From the NCBI GenBank assembly GCA_025351765.1, contig JANXVH010000071.1, positions 1 to 64,000 of the forward strand: a stretch of 64,000 bases of DNA, written 5' to 3'. Shown one piece after another: positions 38,155-47,201 of the stretch. This DNA comes from Pedobacter sp. (GTDB taxonomy: Bacteria > Bacteroidota > Bacteroidia > Sphingobacteriales > Sphingobacteriaceae). Position 1 is the first letter of the stretch. Every line of letters begins with the position of its first letter. The translations under genes and the position numbers were made by a program. The notes under the pieces were generated by a model. It was not told where the DNA came from. It was given only the letters and a program-made list of their open reading frames with translations, and ran no database searches.

Positions 38155-38688
38155 TTAATTCTGATTCTTATACAATTCTTCCAGCTCTTTTAGCCTTTGA
38201 ATTTGCAAGGGACGGGGATTGATAAAGGTACGTGCTTTTTTAACCAGCATAAAAGCATCATCATAGGTAAGGCCTGTTTTGAGTAGGTATGCGATAGTCA
38301 TGGTAGGGCCGCGCCCAAGACCCTGCCTACAATGGATATAGACCTTGCCGCCTTTTTTAATTTCTTGGTCTGCAAAATCTGCACCCCGCATCAATGCCCT
38401 AATGTCGGGGGGAGTGTTGTCTATGGTAGGCAGATGCAGGTAATTGAAACCGGCGTACTGGGCTTCATTGTAAACTGAGTATTCCCGCATGTTAATTATG
38501 GCCGTGATGCCCAAAGATTTCATCTTGCGCAGGCCGACCAAGTTGTACTGGCTGCCAAGAAAAAGGTTGGCCGTGATCTGACAGCGTTTTAGGGTAGGCA
38601 TTCCCATCAAGACCCGGTAAAGATTATCGTATACTTTGTGAAAAAATATGGCGATTAGTGTGAGTATACTTTTAATTTGCGCTAACAT
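38155..38688 (-). CDS. Dual-specificity/tyrosine phosphatase-like protein
   Basis: A 177-residue protein with a short N-terminal hydrophobic segment (about residues 5-18) and a phosphatase domain. The P-loop is HCRQGLGRG, satisfying CX5R, and the general-acid region is probably LPTIDNTPPD. The domain resembles atypical dual-specificity phosphatases, some of which act on phospholipids such as phosphatidylglycerophosphate (PTPMT1-like). It sits 1 bp after the lipid-kinase gene, and this pairing suggests a lipid-phosphate role rather than protein dephosphorylation, but that is inference. Confidence 0.8.
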   Translation of the reverse strand: MLAQIKSILTLIAIFFHKVYDNLYRVLMGMPTLKRCQITANLFLGSQYNLVGLRKMKSLGITAIINMREYSVYNEAQYAGFNYLHLPTIDNTPPDIRALMRGADFADQEIKKGGKVYIHCRQGLGRGPTMTIAYLLKTGLTYDDAFMLVKKARTFINPRPLQIQRLKELEELYKNQN

Positions 38689-38689
38689 G

Positions 38690-39577
38690 TTAATGGACTG
38701 ATTTGGCTGTCAGGATAAGAATTGAAGCGGGAACAACGGTAATGGTAATGGAGTCTGTAGTCTCTTCACGGTCATCACAAATCAAACTATGCGCCTGATC
38801 CATACGGATCATAATCTGTTTGCATTGCCAATGAATCAGCGCTTCGGTTTCGTTTTGCAGCAATGTGCTTCCGGCTACTTTGAGTACAGAAAGTAAGCTG
38901 GCATCTTTCATCAGGATAACGTCCAACAAACCGTCGGTAATGCTTATTCCAGGTTGCAATGCAAAATCACCGATACCTACATGACCCGAATTGGTCACGG
39001 TAAGTGAAACCCCGGTTTCCTCAAACACCACCCCATCTATCTCTAAATAATACTTTACTGGTTCAGCCTGAGCAATAGTTTTGATAGCGGTAATTCCATA
39101 AGCTAGCTGGCCAACACTGTTCTTGAGACTGCGATCGGCGTGTAGCACTATGTCTGCCATAATGCCGATATTCACCCTCAGTAAAAAGGGCTGACCATTA
39201 AATAGGCCCATGTCAATGGACTGCACTTCTTGGTCATCAGCTATAAGAAGTGCTAGTGCGTCTTCGGTTTCCAGTGGAATTCCCAGCTCTCTGGCCATTA
39301 TGTTAGCTGTACCGCCGGGAATAATTGCAAGGGGTGTCTTACTGCCATGGAGTGCAGTTGCAACTTCAGTTGCACATCCATCCCCGCCATATACGGCTAT
39401 CAAGTCCGTTGTTCCGAGAAGTTCAGTAGCAATTTCACCAGCGCCCCTGTTCTTTTTGGTAACGTAAATATCCCAGTCAATGCCTGTACCCTCAAGTGCC
39501 TGATTGATTATTGAAAGTATAGGTTTGGGTTTGCCCGATGCCGGGTTAATAATAAAACAAATGTGTTTAAACTTCAT
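38690..39577 (-). CDS. Diacylglycerol/sphingosine kinase-family lipid kinase
   Basis: A 295-residue soluble kinase of the DAGK_cat family (YegS/DgkB-like). It has FIINPASGKPK at the start, the nucleotide-binding YGGDGCATEVA (usually GGDGTxNEV), the PGGTANIMARELGIP loop, and a C-terminal beta domain with GDFALQPGISITDGLLDV. The start at 39577 is chosen over a TTG at 39589. The enzyme should phosphorylate a diacylglycerol-like or other lipid at the membrane. It is followed directly by the phosphatase gene, so opposing steps may be encoded together. Confidence 0.88.
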   Translation of the reverse strand: MKFKHICFIINPASGKPKPILSIINQALEGTGIDWDIYVTKKNRGAGEIATELLGTTDLIAVYGGDGCATEVATALHGSKTPLAIIPGGTANIMARELGIPLETEDALALLIADDQEVQSIDMGLFNGQPFLLRVNIGIMADIVLHADRSLKNSVGQLAYGITAIKTIAQAEPVKYYLEIDGVVFEETGVSLTVTNSGHVGIGDFALQPGISITDGLLDVILMKDASLLSVLKVAGSTLLQNETEALIHWQCKQIMIRMDQAHSLICDDREETTDSITITVVPASILILTAKSVH

Positions 39578-39682
39578 AATAATGAACAAGTTTTACTTAG
39601 GAGTGGTCGGTCTATCAACAAGATTAAAAGTGATAGGTTTATGTTAGAGGATTAAGCTTTTGTTAAATAATCCGGTAACGAA

Positions 39683-39714
39683 AAAGTCGCCTCAAAATTA
39701 AGTGAGGCGACTTT
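39683..39714 (-). terminator. Terminator after the Oar-like gene
   Basis: 12-bp stem AAAGTCGCCTCA (39683-39694) / TGAGGCGACTTT (39703-39714), loop 8 nt. Read leftward it ends in TTTTT, 20 bp past the stop. Confidence 0.88.
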
Positions 39715-39733
39715 CATAATCATTTTCTAATAT

Positions 39734-42700
39734 TTAAAATCCGTATCTCAATCCAAACTGGAATTGATAAGGATTTCCAGAAGGAACAACTATACCGGCA
39801 TTGTTAACGCGATAATTAAAGCTTTTAGCCGCTGCATCGTAGTTGGGAACTGCAGGAATTGCAAGAGTTGTTGGGGTTGCCGCCACCGCTGCTTTACCAT
39901 TCAAGGCATATAGTGCTTGGGTTCCTAAATTTTCATTCACTCCCCACTTCTTTTTTAATAAATTAGCAAAGTTGAAAATATCTCCCGAAACTTCTAACGT
40001 ATGAGATTTATATAGTTTGAACTTTTTAGTCACCCTGATATCAACGACTCCAAAAAAATTGTTTATACCACCATTACGCTGTGCAATCTGACCAGAATAT
40101 TTAGTGATGTAATCTTTCAAACTTTGGCTTGCAGCAGGATTGTCAAGTATGGTCTGCAATCCAGTGCGAACGTTTGCAGGTACACTAGCGTTATTTCTAT
40201 CAAAAACATATGCTAGGTCGTTGGTCGCTACAAAGTCGCCATTGTTATTGGTTCCTGAAATTAAGCTATAACGGGTTCCTCCAATTCCTGAGTAACGTAC
40301 GCCAGTAGTAAAACCATAAAAGGTAGGTAGGGTGCCGTATATCACCACTTTATTTCTGAATTGGTTATCAGAATAGGTCATATGGCTAAGGTCTCTCGGA
40401 TCATCTTTTACGGGAAGTGAAAGAGTAGCAGAGTTGGCTACGTTACCATTGTAAGATGTATTGTCCCTTGCATCATTTCGGGTATAACTTGCAAAAATTT
40501 GCCCGTCTTTAAAATAGTTCCAGGTTGCATCCAACACTACTGCAAACTGGTTCACTCTACCTTTGCTGTTTAGCTCAAGAACCCTTCCAAAGCTATTGCT
40601 GATGCGACCTGTCTTCCAATCTGCAGAACCATTGCTTGGGATAACCGGTACAAAAACGCCACGATTGTCTTCGTTTGGTAGTGTGAAAAATGGATTTGCC
40701 GCCATATTTCTATCTACGTACATGTAGTTGTTACGGCCAAGTGAAGCGTAGCCGGTAATACCTACTTTAAGCCTGTCCGTCAGGAATTTACTGTAGGACA
40801 AATTTGCCTTATAGACTACTGGAATCTTTGCATCTTTTGCATAGGTGTTGATTGTTGGTAATTGCGAAGCAGCTAATGTAGGAGTAGGCACTGTACCATC
40901 TCTATATCCTGGGAAGTTAGGTGTAGGAACAGTAGCGCCAAAAACGTCTACCGTAGCAAGGTGCTTGCCATCGAAAGTTAAGTTGTTAATTGTTACGTAA
41001 TTATTAACATCAGATCCAAATATACCTGCTCCGAAACGCACAAAATCGGTTCTGTTTTCATTAATATCCCAGTCGAACTGAATTCTTGGCTGAATCAGGA
41101 GTTGTTTCAAATTATGATCCGTTCTTACTCCTAGCTCATCTACTAGTTTTTGATTAAGCGGTGATTTTGGATAAGAGCTGTAATCCATACGCAGACCGCC
41201 AACAAAGTCTAAGCCCTTGCCTAGCTTGGTTTGCATCTGACCATATATTGCTGTATTCCAGATCCCTGCGTTAACTGTCAAATCGTTTACCAACGGTACT
41301 TCACGATAGAACCTATTGGCAACAAGATTGTTAAAATTGGTTAGCGATGAACCAGCTGCAGAGTTTGTATATTCAAATCTTCCATTTACCTCACTGCCGT
41401 ATAATGATTTGGCATGTGTATACATTACATCCAAGCCAAATGTATATCTGATTTTATCTGTATTGTAATATAAGTTGTCAACCAATTGGAACACATTGTT
41501 AGTAAAACCTTCCTGTGCAAAACGGTGACCACCAATTTGGATAGCAGTGGAAGCTGAAGAACCATCAGACAAGATAGATTGAACGTTACCAACAATAGCT
41601 CTCGGAATAGCAAATTTAAGCTGATCATTTTGCGTGCTTGCCTGAAAAGTATACAAATGCTGAACTTTTAGCTCATTGGTAACTTTACTATTAATTGTAG
41701 AACGCAAACTTGCAAGCAAACTATTGTCAACGTTTTTATCATTACCATAACTTTCATAAAAGTTTATGGCAGTGTTGTCTGTTAAACCAAGCGGATTTCT
41801 ATCATTCGTATAGTTATCACGAATGGTCAGCAAGTGCATATTGTTAATCTGCCAGTCTATACGAGCGAAGGCTGCATCACTACCGCGTTTTTTATTAAAG
41901 CTGCCATATTGAGGAGTATCGACTATACCATATTTCGCTCTGGCTATGCTCAGGAATTTTGCCAAGGTATCATTTGTAATTCTAAACCTGGCTTCGTCTA
42001 CTGCACCATTAATATCTGCAATGATTAGCGGTCGTGAGTCTTTTTGATGATCGATTCCAACAAAGTAATGGAGCTTATCTTTAATGATAGGGCCGCCTAA
42101 CGTAAATCCATACTGATAGGTTGAGAAATCGTTATTGCGCTTAATCCCTCTAATGTCATAAGGACTTGCCAGCCAATCGGCTCTGCCATACATGAAAGCG
42201 CTTCCACTAACCGTATTGGTTCCTGATTTGGTTACCGCTGTTACGGAACCGCCACCAGATCTTCCAAATGTAACATCGTACTGGTTGGTTACAACTTTGA
42301 ATTCCCGAACTGCTTCAATAGAGATGGAGTAGGGGGCACCACTACGACTTGTTGTACTTCCTGATGAGGTTGGGTTTTTAGCATTCATTCCATCAATGGT
42401 GTAATTTGTTGAGGAAGCTAACTGACCTGAAATGGCACTGCCCCGGCTCAATGGAGAAAGATCCATTAGATTGGTAAAGTTCCGTCCGTTTACAGGCAAC
42501 TGGTTCATGGTCTTGGCACTGATCTCTGTAGAAGCTCCAAAGTTTTTAACTTTGTTTTTTAAGCCTGAGGCATTAACTTCAACTGCTTCCAGATTTTGAG
42601 CAGTTTCCTGCATATCAACAGTAACTTTTAACACGTCCCCAAAATTTAGTATATAGCCACTTCTGGTCTGATCACCATATCCTACAAATGCCACCTTTAT

Positions 42701-42937
42701 AGAATAGGGGCCACCCAGGGGAAGTTCTTTAAATAAAAATGCCCCTTTGGAATCTGTCGAGGTCCTGGTAGTGAAACCAGTAGAGTTGTTTCTTATCACA
42801 ACCGAGGCTCCAGGAATAGGTTTCTTTGTTCCATCGGAAACCGCTCCGACAATTGATGCTTGTGTAGTCTGTGCGAGCACAGGGTTTTTTACACAAAGGC
42901 ATAACAACATAAATGCGAATAGTAGATTTTTAAACAT
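39734..42937 (-). CDS. Oar-like TonB-dependent outer-membrane protein
   Basis: A 1067-residue protein. It has a signal peptide (about residues 1-22, ending VLAQ), then a carboxypeptidase-regulatory-like beta-sandwich at 25-115 (VGAVSDGTKKPIPGASVVI, then KGAFLFKELPLGG). A plug domain follows with LPVNGRNFTNLMDLSPL, NYTIDGMNAKNP and FGRSGGGSVTAVTKSGTN, and then a large barrel ending FQFGLRYGF. The order matches the Oar family first described in Myxococcus. It has no SusD partner. Oar proteins are linked to export or uptake of large ligands; the cargo is unknown here. Confidence 0.9.
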   Translation of the reverse strand: MFKNLLFAFMLLCLCVKNPVLAQTTQASIVGAVSDGTKKPIPGASVVIRNNSTGFTTRTSTDSKGAFLFKELPLGGPYSIKVAFVGYGDQTRSGYILNFGDVLKVTVDMQETAQNLEAVEVNASGLKNKVKNFGASTEISAKTMNQLPVNGRNFTNLMDLSPLSRGSAISGQLASSTNYTIDGMNAKNPTSSGSTTSRSGAPYSISIEAVREFKVVTNQYDVTFGRSGGGSVTAVTKSGTNTVSGSAFMYGRADWLASPYDIRGIKRNNDFSTYQYGFTLGGPIIKDKLHYFVGIDHQKDSRPLIIADINGAVDEARFRITNDTLAKFLSIARAKYGIVDTPQYGSFNKKRGSDAAFARIDWQINNMHLLTIRDNYTNDRNPLGLTDNTAINFYESYGNDKNVDNSLLASLRSTINSKVTNELKVQHLYTFQASTQNDQLKFAIPRAIVGNVQSILSDGSSASTAIQIGGHRFAQEGFTNNVFQLVDNLYYNTDKIRYTFGLDVMYTHAKSLYGSEVNGRFEYTNSAAGSSLTNFNNLVANRFYREVPLVNDLTVNAGIWNTAIYGQMQTKLGKGLDFVGGLRMDYSSYPKSPLNQKLVDELGVRTDHNLKQLLIQPRIQFDWDINENRTDFVRFGAGIFGSDVNNYVTINNLTFDGKHLATVDVFGATVPTPNFPGYRDGTVPTPTLAASQLPTINTYAKDAKIPVVYKANLSYSKFLTDRLKVGITGYASLGRNNYMYVDRNMAANPFFTLPNEDNRGVFVPVIPSNGSADWKTGRISNSFGRVLELNSKGRVNQFAVVLDATWNYFKDGQIFASYTRNDARDNTSYNGNVANSATLSLPVKDDPRDLSHMTYSDNQFRNKVVIYGTLPTFYGFTTGVRYSGIGGTRYSLISGTNNNGDFVATNDLAYVFDRNNASVPANVRTGLQTILDNPAASQSLKDYITKYSGQIAQRNGGINNFFGVVDIRVTKKFKLYKSHTLEVSGDIFNFANLLKKKWGVNENLGTQALYALNGKAAVAATPTTLAIPAVPNYDAAAKSFNYRVNNAGIVVPSGNPYQFQFGLRYGF

Positions 42938-43029
42938 AGTATGAGTATAATTTTATTTTACGAAGGTGTCGTTTTGGTATTAACTGGAATCTATTTGTTC
43001 GTTAAGAAACTATTGTTTATAATGTTTAA

Positions 43030-43046
43030 TTAACACCATGTGTTAA
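43030..43046. promoter_or_regulatory. Palindrome TTAACAC-CAT-GTGTTAA
   Basis: A perfect 7-bp inverted repeat with a 3-bp spacer in the 217-bp gap between the divergent Oar-like and GDPD genes. It has the size and shape of an operator for a dimeric regulator such as a Crp or GntR type. Confidence 0.4.
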
Positions 43047-43154
43047 GATAATATGAAGGTAACAGGATGCGTTTGCCGAGAAATAATTAGATCTGAGAAT
43101 TAAATTTAATATTGCTTTAACTTTTAGAATAAGCAGGATTAAGTACTTTGTGCT

Positions 43155-44147
43155 GTGAAAAAGAAACTTATACTGATACTCGTTAACGGAGGTCTATTTA
43201 TACTAAATACTGCTTATGGGCAACAAAAAATAGATATACAAGGCCACCGTGGTGGTATGGCACTTATGCCAGAAAATACAATAGCTTCAATGCTCAATGG
43301 CGTCAAATTAGGCGTAAAAACCTTGGAGTTGGATGTCGTTATTTCCGGTGATGGAAAAGTGGTTGTGTCTCATGATGCCTACATGTCTTCAGATTTTATG
43401 CGTAAGCCTGATCATACAGATGTTACCAAAGAGGAAGAGCGAGGTTTAGTTTTATATAAAATGACTTATGAAAGTATTAGTCGTTTTGATGCGGGTAGTA
43501 AACCACATCCGCGTTTTCCTGATCAGGTAAAGATAAAAACACATAAACCCCTGCTTAGCGATTTAATTGATAGCGTTGAAGCATACGTAAAGGCAAATAA
43601 ACTTAAGCCGGTTTACTATAATATTGAAACAAAAATATCCCCTGCCGGTGATGGAATTTACAACCCGGTTCCTGAGGTTTTTGTGAAAACATTGATGAAA
43701 GTAATTAACAGTAAGTCTATAAAGAATCGCATAATTATCCAGTCATTCGATGTTAGAACACTTCAAATTTTGCACAAAATAGAGCCAAAAATTAAACTTT
43801 CTTTATTAGCTTTTGGTAAGGGAGAAGTGCTAACTAAATTAAAGACACAGGGGCTAACGGTAGAAGATGAGAAGAAACTAAAACAGTCGCCGCTTTTCAA
43901 TGGAAAAAGTGGATTTGAGGATGATTTGGAGAAATTAGGTTTTGTACCTGATATCTATAGTCCCTACTATGTTTCAGTTGATTCAGGCATGGTAGCTAAA
44001 GTACACAAGCTTAAAATGCTGATCATGCCATGGACAGTAGATGAGGAAAAAGATATGGATGCACTAGGACAATTGGGCGTAGATGGTCTTATCACAAATT
44101 ATCCAGATAAATTAGTGAAAATGTATGGCAGTTTCCAGATCAAGTAA
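43155..44147 (+). CDS. Glycerophosphodiester phosphodiesterase family protein
   Basis: A 330-residue exported protein: signal peptide about residues 1-23 (ending TAYGQ), then a GDPD TIM barrel. Catalytic motifs are QGHRGGMALMPENT, with the His and Arg and the PENT loop, then LELDVVISGDGKVVVSHDA with Glu/Asp metal ligands and the second His. The C-terminal strand IMPWTVDEEKDMD and the GVDGLITNYPDKL end fit the family. The enzyme cleaves glycerophosphodiesters in the periplasm. The start is GTG at 43155; no ATG nearby keeps the signal peptide. It is divergent from the Oar-like gene and has its own transcript. Confidence 0.88.
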   Translation: MKKKLILILVNGGLFILNTAYGQQKIDIQGHRGGMALMPENTIASMLNGVKLGVKTLELDVVISGDGKVVVSHDAYMSSDFMRKPDHTDVTKEEERGLVLYKMTYESISRFDAGSKPHPRFPDQVKIKTHKPLLSDLIDSVEAYVKANKLKPVYYNIETKISPAGDGIYNPVPEVFVKTLMKVINSKSIKNRIIIQSFDVRTLQILHKIEPKIKLSLLAFGKGEVLTKLKTQGLTVEDEKKLKQSPLFNGKSGFEDDLEKLGFVPDIYSPYYVSVDSGMVAKVHKLKMLIMPWTVDEEKDMDALGQLGVDGLITNYPDKLVKMYGSFQIK

Positions 44148-44334
44148 CGTAATTATTTTAAGGACAGAGGTATGCACTATGCCTTTGAAAAATGATTGCC
44201 TGCCTTTTTTTAACCGCAAATAGGATTTATCAAATCCGGAGCTGATAGAATGAAACAGGATTGATGGATCTGACATTTACTTATTTATCAGGAAAATAGC
44301 GTATTTTTGTTCTTATAAAGGAACAGACTTGATT

Positions 44335-45447
44335 ATGACCAAAAAACTGGGGGAAAATACATTTACTGATGAAGATCAAGCATCAAACGTCAATGAACCT
44401 TTCCACACTGTTGATATAGCCGGGATTGCGATCCACTCTGCAAATGCCGGAATTTGGATCGTTGATACTGAAACAAAAGATTTCCTTCCCTCCAAGCGTA
44501 CAAAAGAGTTATTCGGTTATTTACCAGAGGAAGAAATGTCTTTAGAAGATGCTATTTCGCAGATTGCGGAGAAACATCGGGGTGCTGTATTAAAAGCAAT
44601 GAATAGTGCGTTTAAAAAACGAGGCAACTTGTATATAGAATGCCCTGTTGTCGGTTACAACGACCATCAACAGCGCTGGTTAAACGTAACCGGAGGATTT
44701 AGTGAATCGGATGCTTCTGACACATATTTTTCAGGTATTGTTATGGATATTACTGTTCAAAAGCAAAACGACCTGCGAAGAAGTAAATTTATAGGAATGG
44801 TAAGTCACGAGCTAAAAACGCCGCTCACTGCTTTGAAAGCTTATGTTCAGATGTTAAATAATTGGGCGAAAAAACAGAAAGACAGCTTTACTATTGGGGC
44901 ATTATCGAAAGTGGACAAGCAGGTCAAAAAAATGCTTAATATGATCAATAGCCTCCTTAATTTATCTGGCGCAGAATCGGGTAAAATCCATCTAAATAAG
45001 CAAGAGTTTATGCTGAATGTATTGATCGGAGAGGTTATTGAAGAAACCTTATTTTTAACATCCTCACATAAGATTATTATGGTTCCGTGCGAGATGATTA
45101 AAGTAAATGCTGACAGGGAAAAAATAGAGCAAGTGCTGGTAAATCTTTTAAGTAATGCCGCCAAATATTCTGATAATACCAGCCCGATTGAGATCCGCTG
45201 CTTAAGGACAGAAGAAAATGTAGAGGTAAGTATCAGGGATGAGGGGCTCGGTATAATTAAGGAGGATATTGAAAAACTATTTCTCCCTAATTATCGCGTG
45301 GAGAGCAAGGAGACCGAAAAGATTACTGGTTTTGGTATTGGCTTATACTTGTGTTCAGAAATCATTTTGAGGCACGAAGGGAAAATCTGGGTGGAAAGTG
45401 AGTTCGGGAAAGGCAGTACCTTCAAATTTTCACTTCCTTTAAACTAG
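44335..45447 (+). CDS. PAS-domain sensor histidine kinase
   Basis: A 370-residue soluble kinase without membrane helices. Residues about 15-145 form a PAS/PAC sensor (GIWIVDTETKDFLPS, with RWLNVTGGF). The HisKA dimerisation helix has the phospho-acceptor in MVSHELKTPLTALK near residue 157. The ATPase domain has the N-box VLVNLLSNAAKYSD, DEGLGI and a C-terminal FGIGLYL G-box ending FSLPLN. The ATG at 44335 is chosen over a TTG at 44329. No response regulator is nearby, so it is an orphan. TATTTTTG (44302-44309) is a likely -7 box. Confidence 0.9.
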   Translation: MTKKLGENTFTDEDQASNVNEPFHTVDIAGIAIHSANAGIWIVDTETKDFLPSKRTKELFGYLPEEEMSLEDAISQIAEKHRGAVLKAMNSAFKKRGNLYIECPVVGYNDHQQRWLNVTGGFSESDASDTYFSGIVMDITVQKQNDLRRSKFIGMVSHELKTPLTALKAYVQMLNNWAKKQKDSFTIGALSKVDKQVKKMLNMINSLLNLSGAESGKIHLNKQEFMLNVLIGEVIEETLFLTSSHKIIMVPCEMIKVNADREKIEQVLVNLLSNAAKYSDNTSPIEIRCLRTEENVEVSIRDEGLGIIKEDIEKLFLPNYRVESKETEKITGFGIGLYLCSEIILRHEGKIWVESEFGKGSTFKFSLPLN

Positions 45448-45598
45448 GTTCTAACTATAGGAAACAAGCGGTTTCTGAAAGTTATCTATGCTATTTAGAC
45501 TAATCGTTAATTTAGCGCTTTGAATATCAACTTTAAACCGCTGAACATACTTAATAGAATAATCTTGTAAAACGAAAAAGTTATTATTAGCTATTGCA

Positions 45599-45861
45599 TT
45601 ATGCTACTCCCTCTCGGCCTATACCGGCATTTCTATTTACTTCAGATACCTGAGAATTGATTTTCCAATCGGACAGGAGGTTTTCTATCCTGCTGATTTC
45701 TTTAATTACAGAATCGATGTTGTTTTCTGCCAAAAGGCTATCCTTTGCTACAATAGTGATATCAAATTGCCGCCCATAAGCAATGTTGTCCGCTTGCGCA
45801 CTACTTGCGCCTTTGCATTCAAGGTGGACAAGATAATTATCAGCCAAAGAAATTTTTTCAT
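45599..45861 (-). pseudogene. Broken apbE (FAD:protein FMN transferase), frameshifted and truncated
   Basis: A start at 45861 gives a signal peptide (MKKFLWLIILSTLNAKAQ) and then VVRKRTTLLMG, after which the frame stops. Shifting the frame at the GGGCGGC stretch near 45774 gives QFDITIVAKDS, EISRIENLLSDW and SEVNRNAGI, the conserved N-terminal region of ApbE flavin transferases, ending at the TAA at 45599. The remaining 200 or more residues are missing. The parent enzyme attaches FMN to periplasmic electron-transport proteins. A 1-bp deletion plus truncation is the simplest reading. Confidence 0.75.
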
Positions 45862-45881
45862 GGTTATTAAAGAATAGCGGG

Positions 45882-47195
45882 CTAAGATACGATCAAATTA
45901 AGCAGAAGCACGCCTAGGAGGCCAATTACAGCAACCAGTGTTTCCATTACAGACCACGATAGGATGGTTTGTTTAATCGTTAAATTAAAGTATTCTTTAA
46001 ACATCCAGAAACCGGGGTCGTTTACGTGGGAGAACATCAGGCTGCCAGCGCCAATGGATAACACCATAAGGCTTGGGTTACTATGAGACAGAATTAATAC
46101 CGGAGCCATAATTCCTGCTGCGGTAAGGCCGGCTACTGTGGCAGAGCCCACGCTCACCCTAATAAGTGCGGCAATGATCCATCCCAAAAGTAAAGGCTCT
46201 ATATTTAGTGTATTAAGCGATGATGCAATTTGATTGCTAACACCACTATCAATAAGTACTTGTTTTAAACCTCCAGAACCTGCAATAATCAATAAGATCA
46301 TCGCAATATCTTTCACCGCAGTGCCGTAAATAAGCATAATATCTTTTATGCTTTTGCCCATATTAATACCTAAAGTATAAGTAGTAATCAAAAGTGTGAT
46401 CAGCATTACAATTGTTGGCTCGGAAAGAAAGCTAATTACATTTTTTAAATCTTGATCAGGTTTTGTTAAGCCATATAGGGCTGCTCCGCCAAGAAGGATG
46501 ACAGGTAAAAGTGCAGATAAAAAACTATTGGTTGTGCCTGGTAATTGATTTGAAGGAAGATCTTCTGATAGAAATGCTTTTAAAGGAACTGATACCATGT
46601 TCTTTAATGATCTGGAATATATGGGTCCTGCCAAAACAATTGCAGGTATCGCTACAGTAATGCCATAGAATAACGTGAGCCCCATATTGGCATGAAATTG
46701 CAATACCAGTGCAGATGGGGAGGGATGGGGTGGAAGAAAACCATGCGTAACAGATAATGCCGCGAGCATCGGTAACCCAATATAAACAGCCGGCAACTTA
46801 TATTTATAAACTACTGAGAATATTAAAGGAACCATTAATACAAATCCAACATTGTAGAACAGCGGTATGCCAACAATAAAACCTGTAAATACCAATCCCC
46901 ATTGAATATATTTTGTACCAAAGAGGTTCATCATCACGACTGCAATCTTTTGAGCTGCCCCGCTTTCTGCTACTAACTTACCTAGCATCGCTCCGAAAAC
47001 GATAATAGATACCAGCGATCCCAGGATATCGCCCATGCCTTTCTGTACTGAAGCAGTAACTTCTTTTATTGGAATGCCAAGTAGCAAACCACAAGTTAAG
47101 GAAACGATTAAAAATGCAATAAAAGGATTAAACCGTGCCCAGCTTATGAGTAGAACCAATAAAATAATGCAGCTTACAACAATTAGTATAGTCAT
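45882..47195 (-). CDS. GntP-family gluconate/sugar-acid permease
   Basis: A 437-residue inner-membrane transporter with about 12 helices, the normal GntP length. Typical motifs are GMGDILGSLVSIIVFGAMLG near the first third, PLFYNVGFVLMVPL, and the histidine-rich HGFLPPHPSPSALV loop shared by gluconate permeases. The C-terminal part contains GSATVAGLTAAGI and SHVNDPGFWMFKEY, also characteristic. It should import gluconate or a related sugar acid with protons. It begins 6 bp after the Gfo/Idh/MocA gene on the same strand, forming a two-gene unit. Confidence 0.9.
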   Translation of the reverse strand: MTILIVVSCIILLVLLISWARFNPFIAFLIVSLTCGLLLGIPIKEVTASVQKGMGDILGSLVSIIVFGAMLGKLVAESGAAQKIAVVMMNLFGTKYIQWGLVFTGFIVGIPLFYNVGFVLMVPLIFSVVYKYKLPAVYIGLPMLAALSVTHGFLPPHPSPSALVLQFHANMGLTLFYGITVAIPAIVLAGPIYSRSLKNMVSVPLKAFLSEDLPSNQLPGTTNSFLSALLPVILLGGAALYGLTKPDQDLKNVISFLSEPTIVMLITLLITTYTLGINMGKSIKDIMLIYGTAVKDIAMILLIIAGSGGLKQVLIDSGVSNQIASSLNTLNIEPLLLGWIIAALIRVSVGSATVAGLTAAGIMAPVLILSHSNPSLMVLSIGAGSLMFSHVNDPGFWMFKEYFNLTIKQTILSWSVMETLVAVIGLLGVLLLNLIVS

Positions 47196-47201
47196 TGCGC
47201 A

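Noticed and set aside
44161-44200. Terminator after the GDPD gene (AGGTAT/ATGCCT hairpin)
   Set aside because: The stem is only 6 bp with a G-T pair, and the T-run is about 20 bp further on. It is too weak to list as a feature.
45599-45847. An intact 82-residue hypothetical protein starting MADNYLVHLE
   Set aside because: Its first 25 or so residues are an out-of-frame reading of an ApbE signal peptide; the rest is the ApbE N-terminal region. It is better explained as a frameshifted pseudogene.
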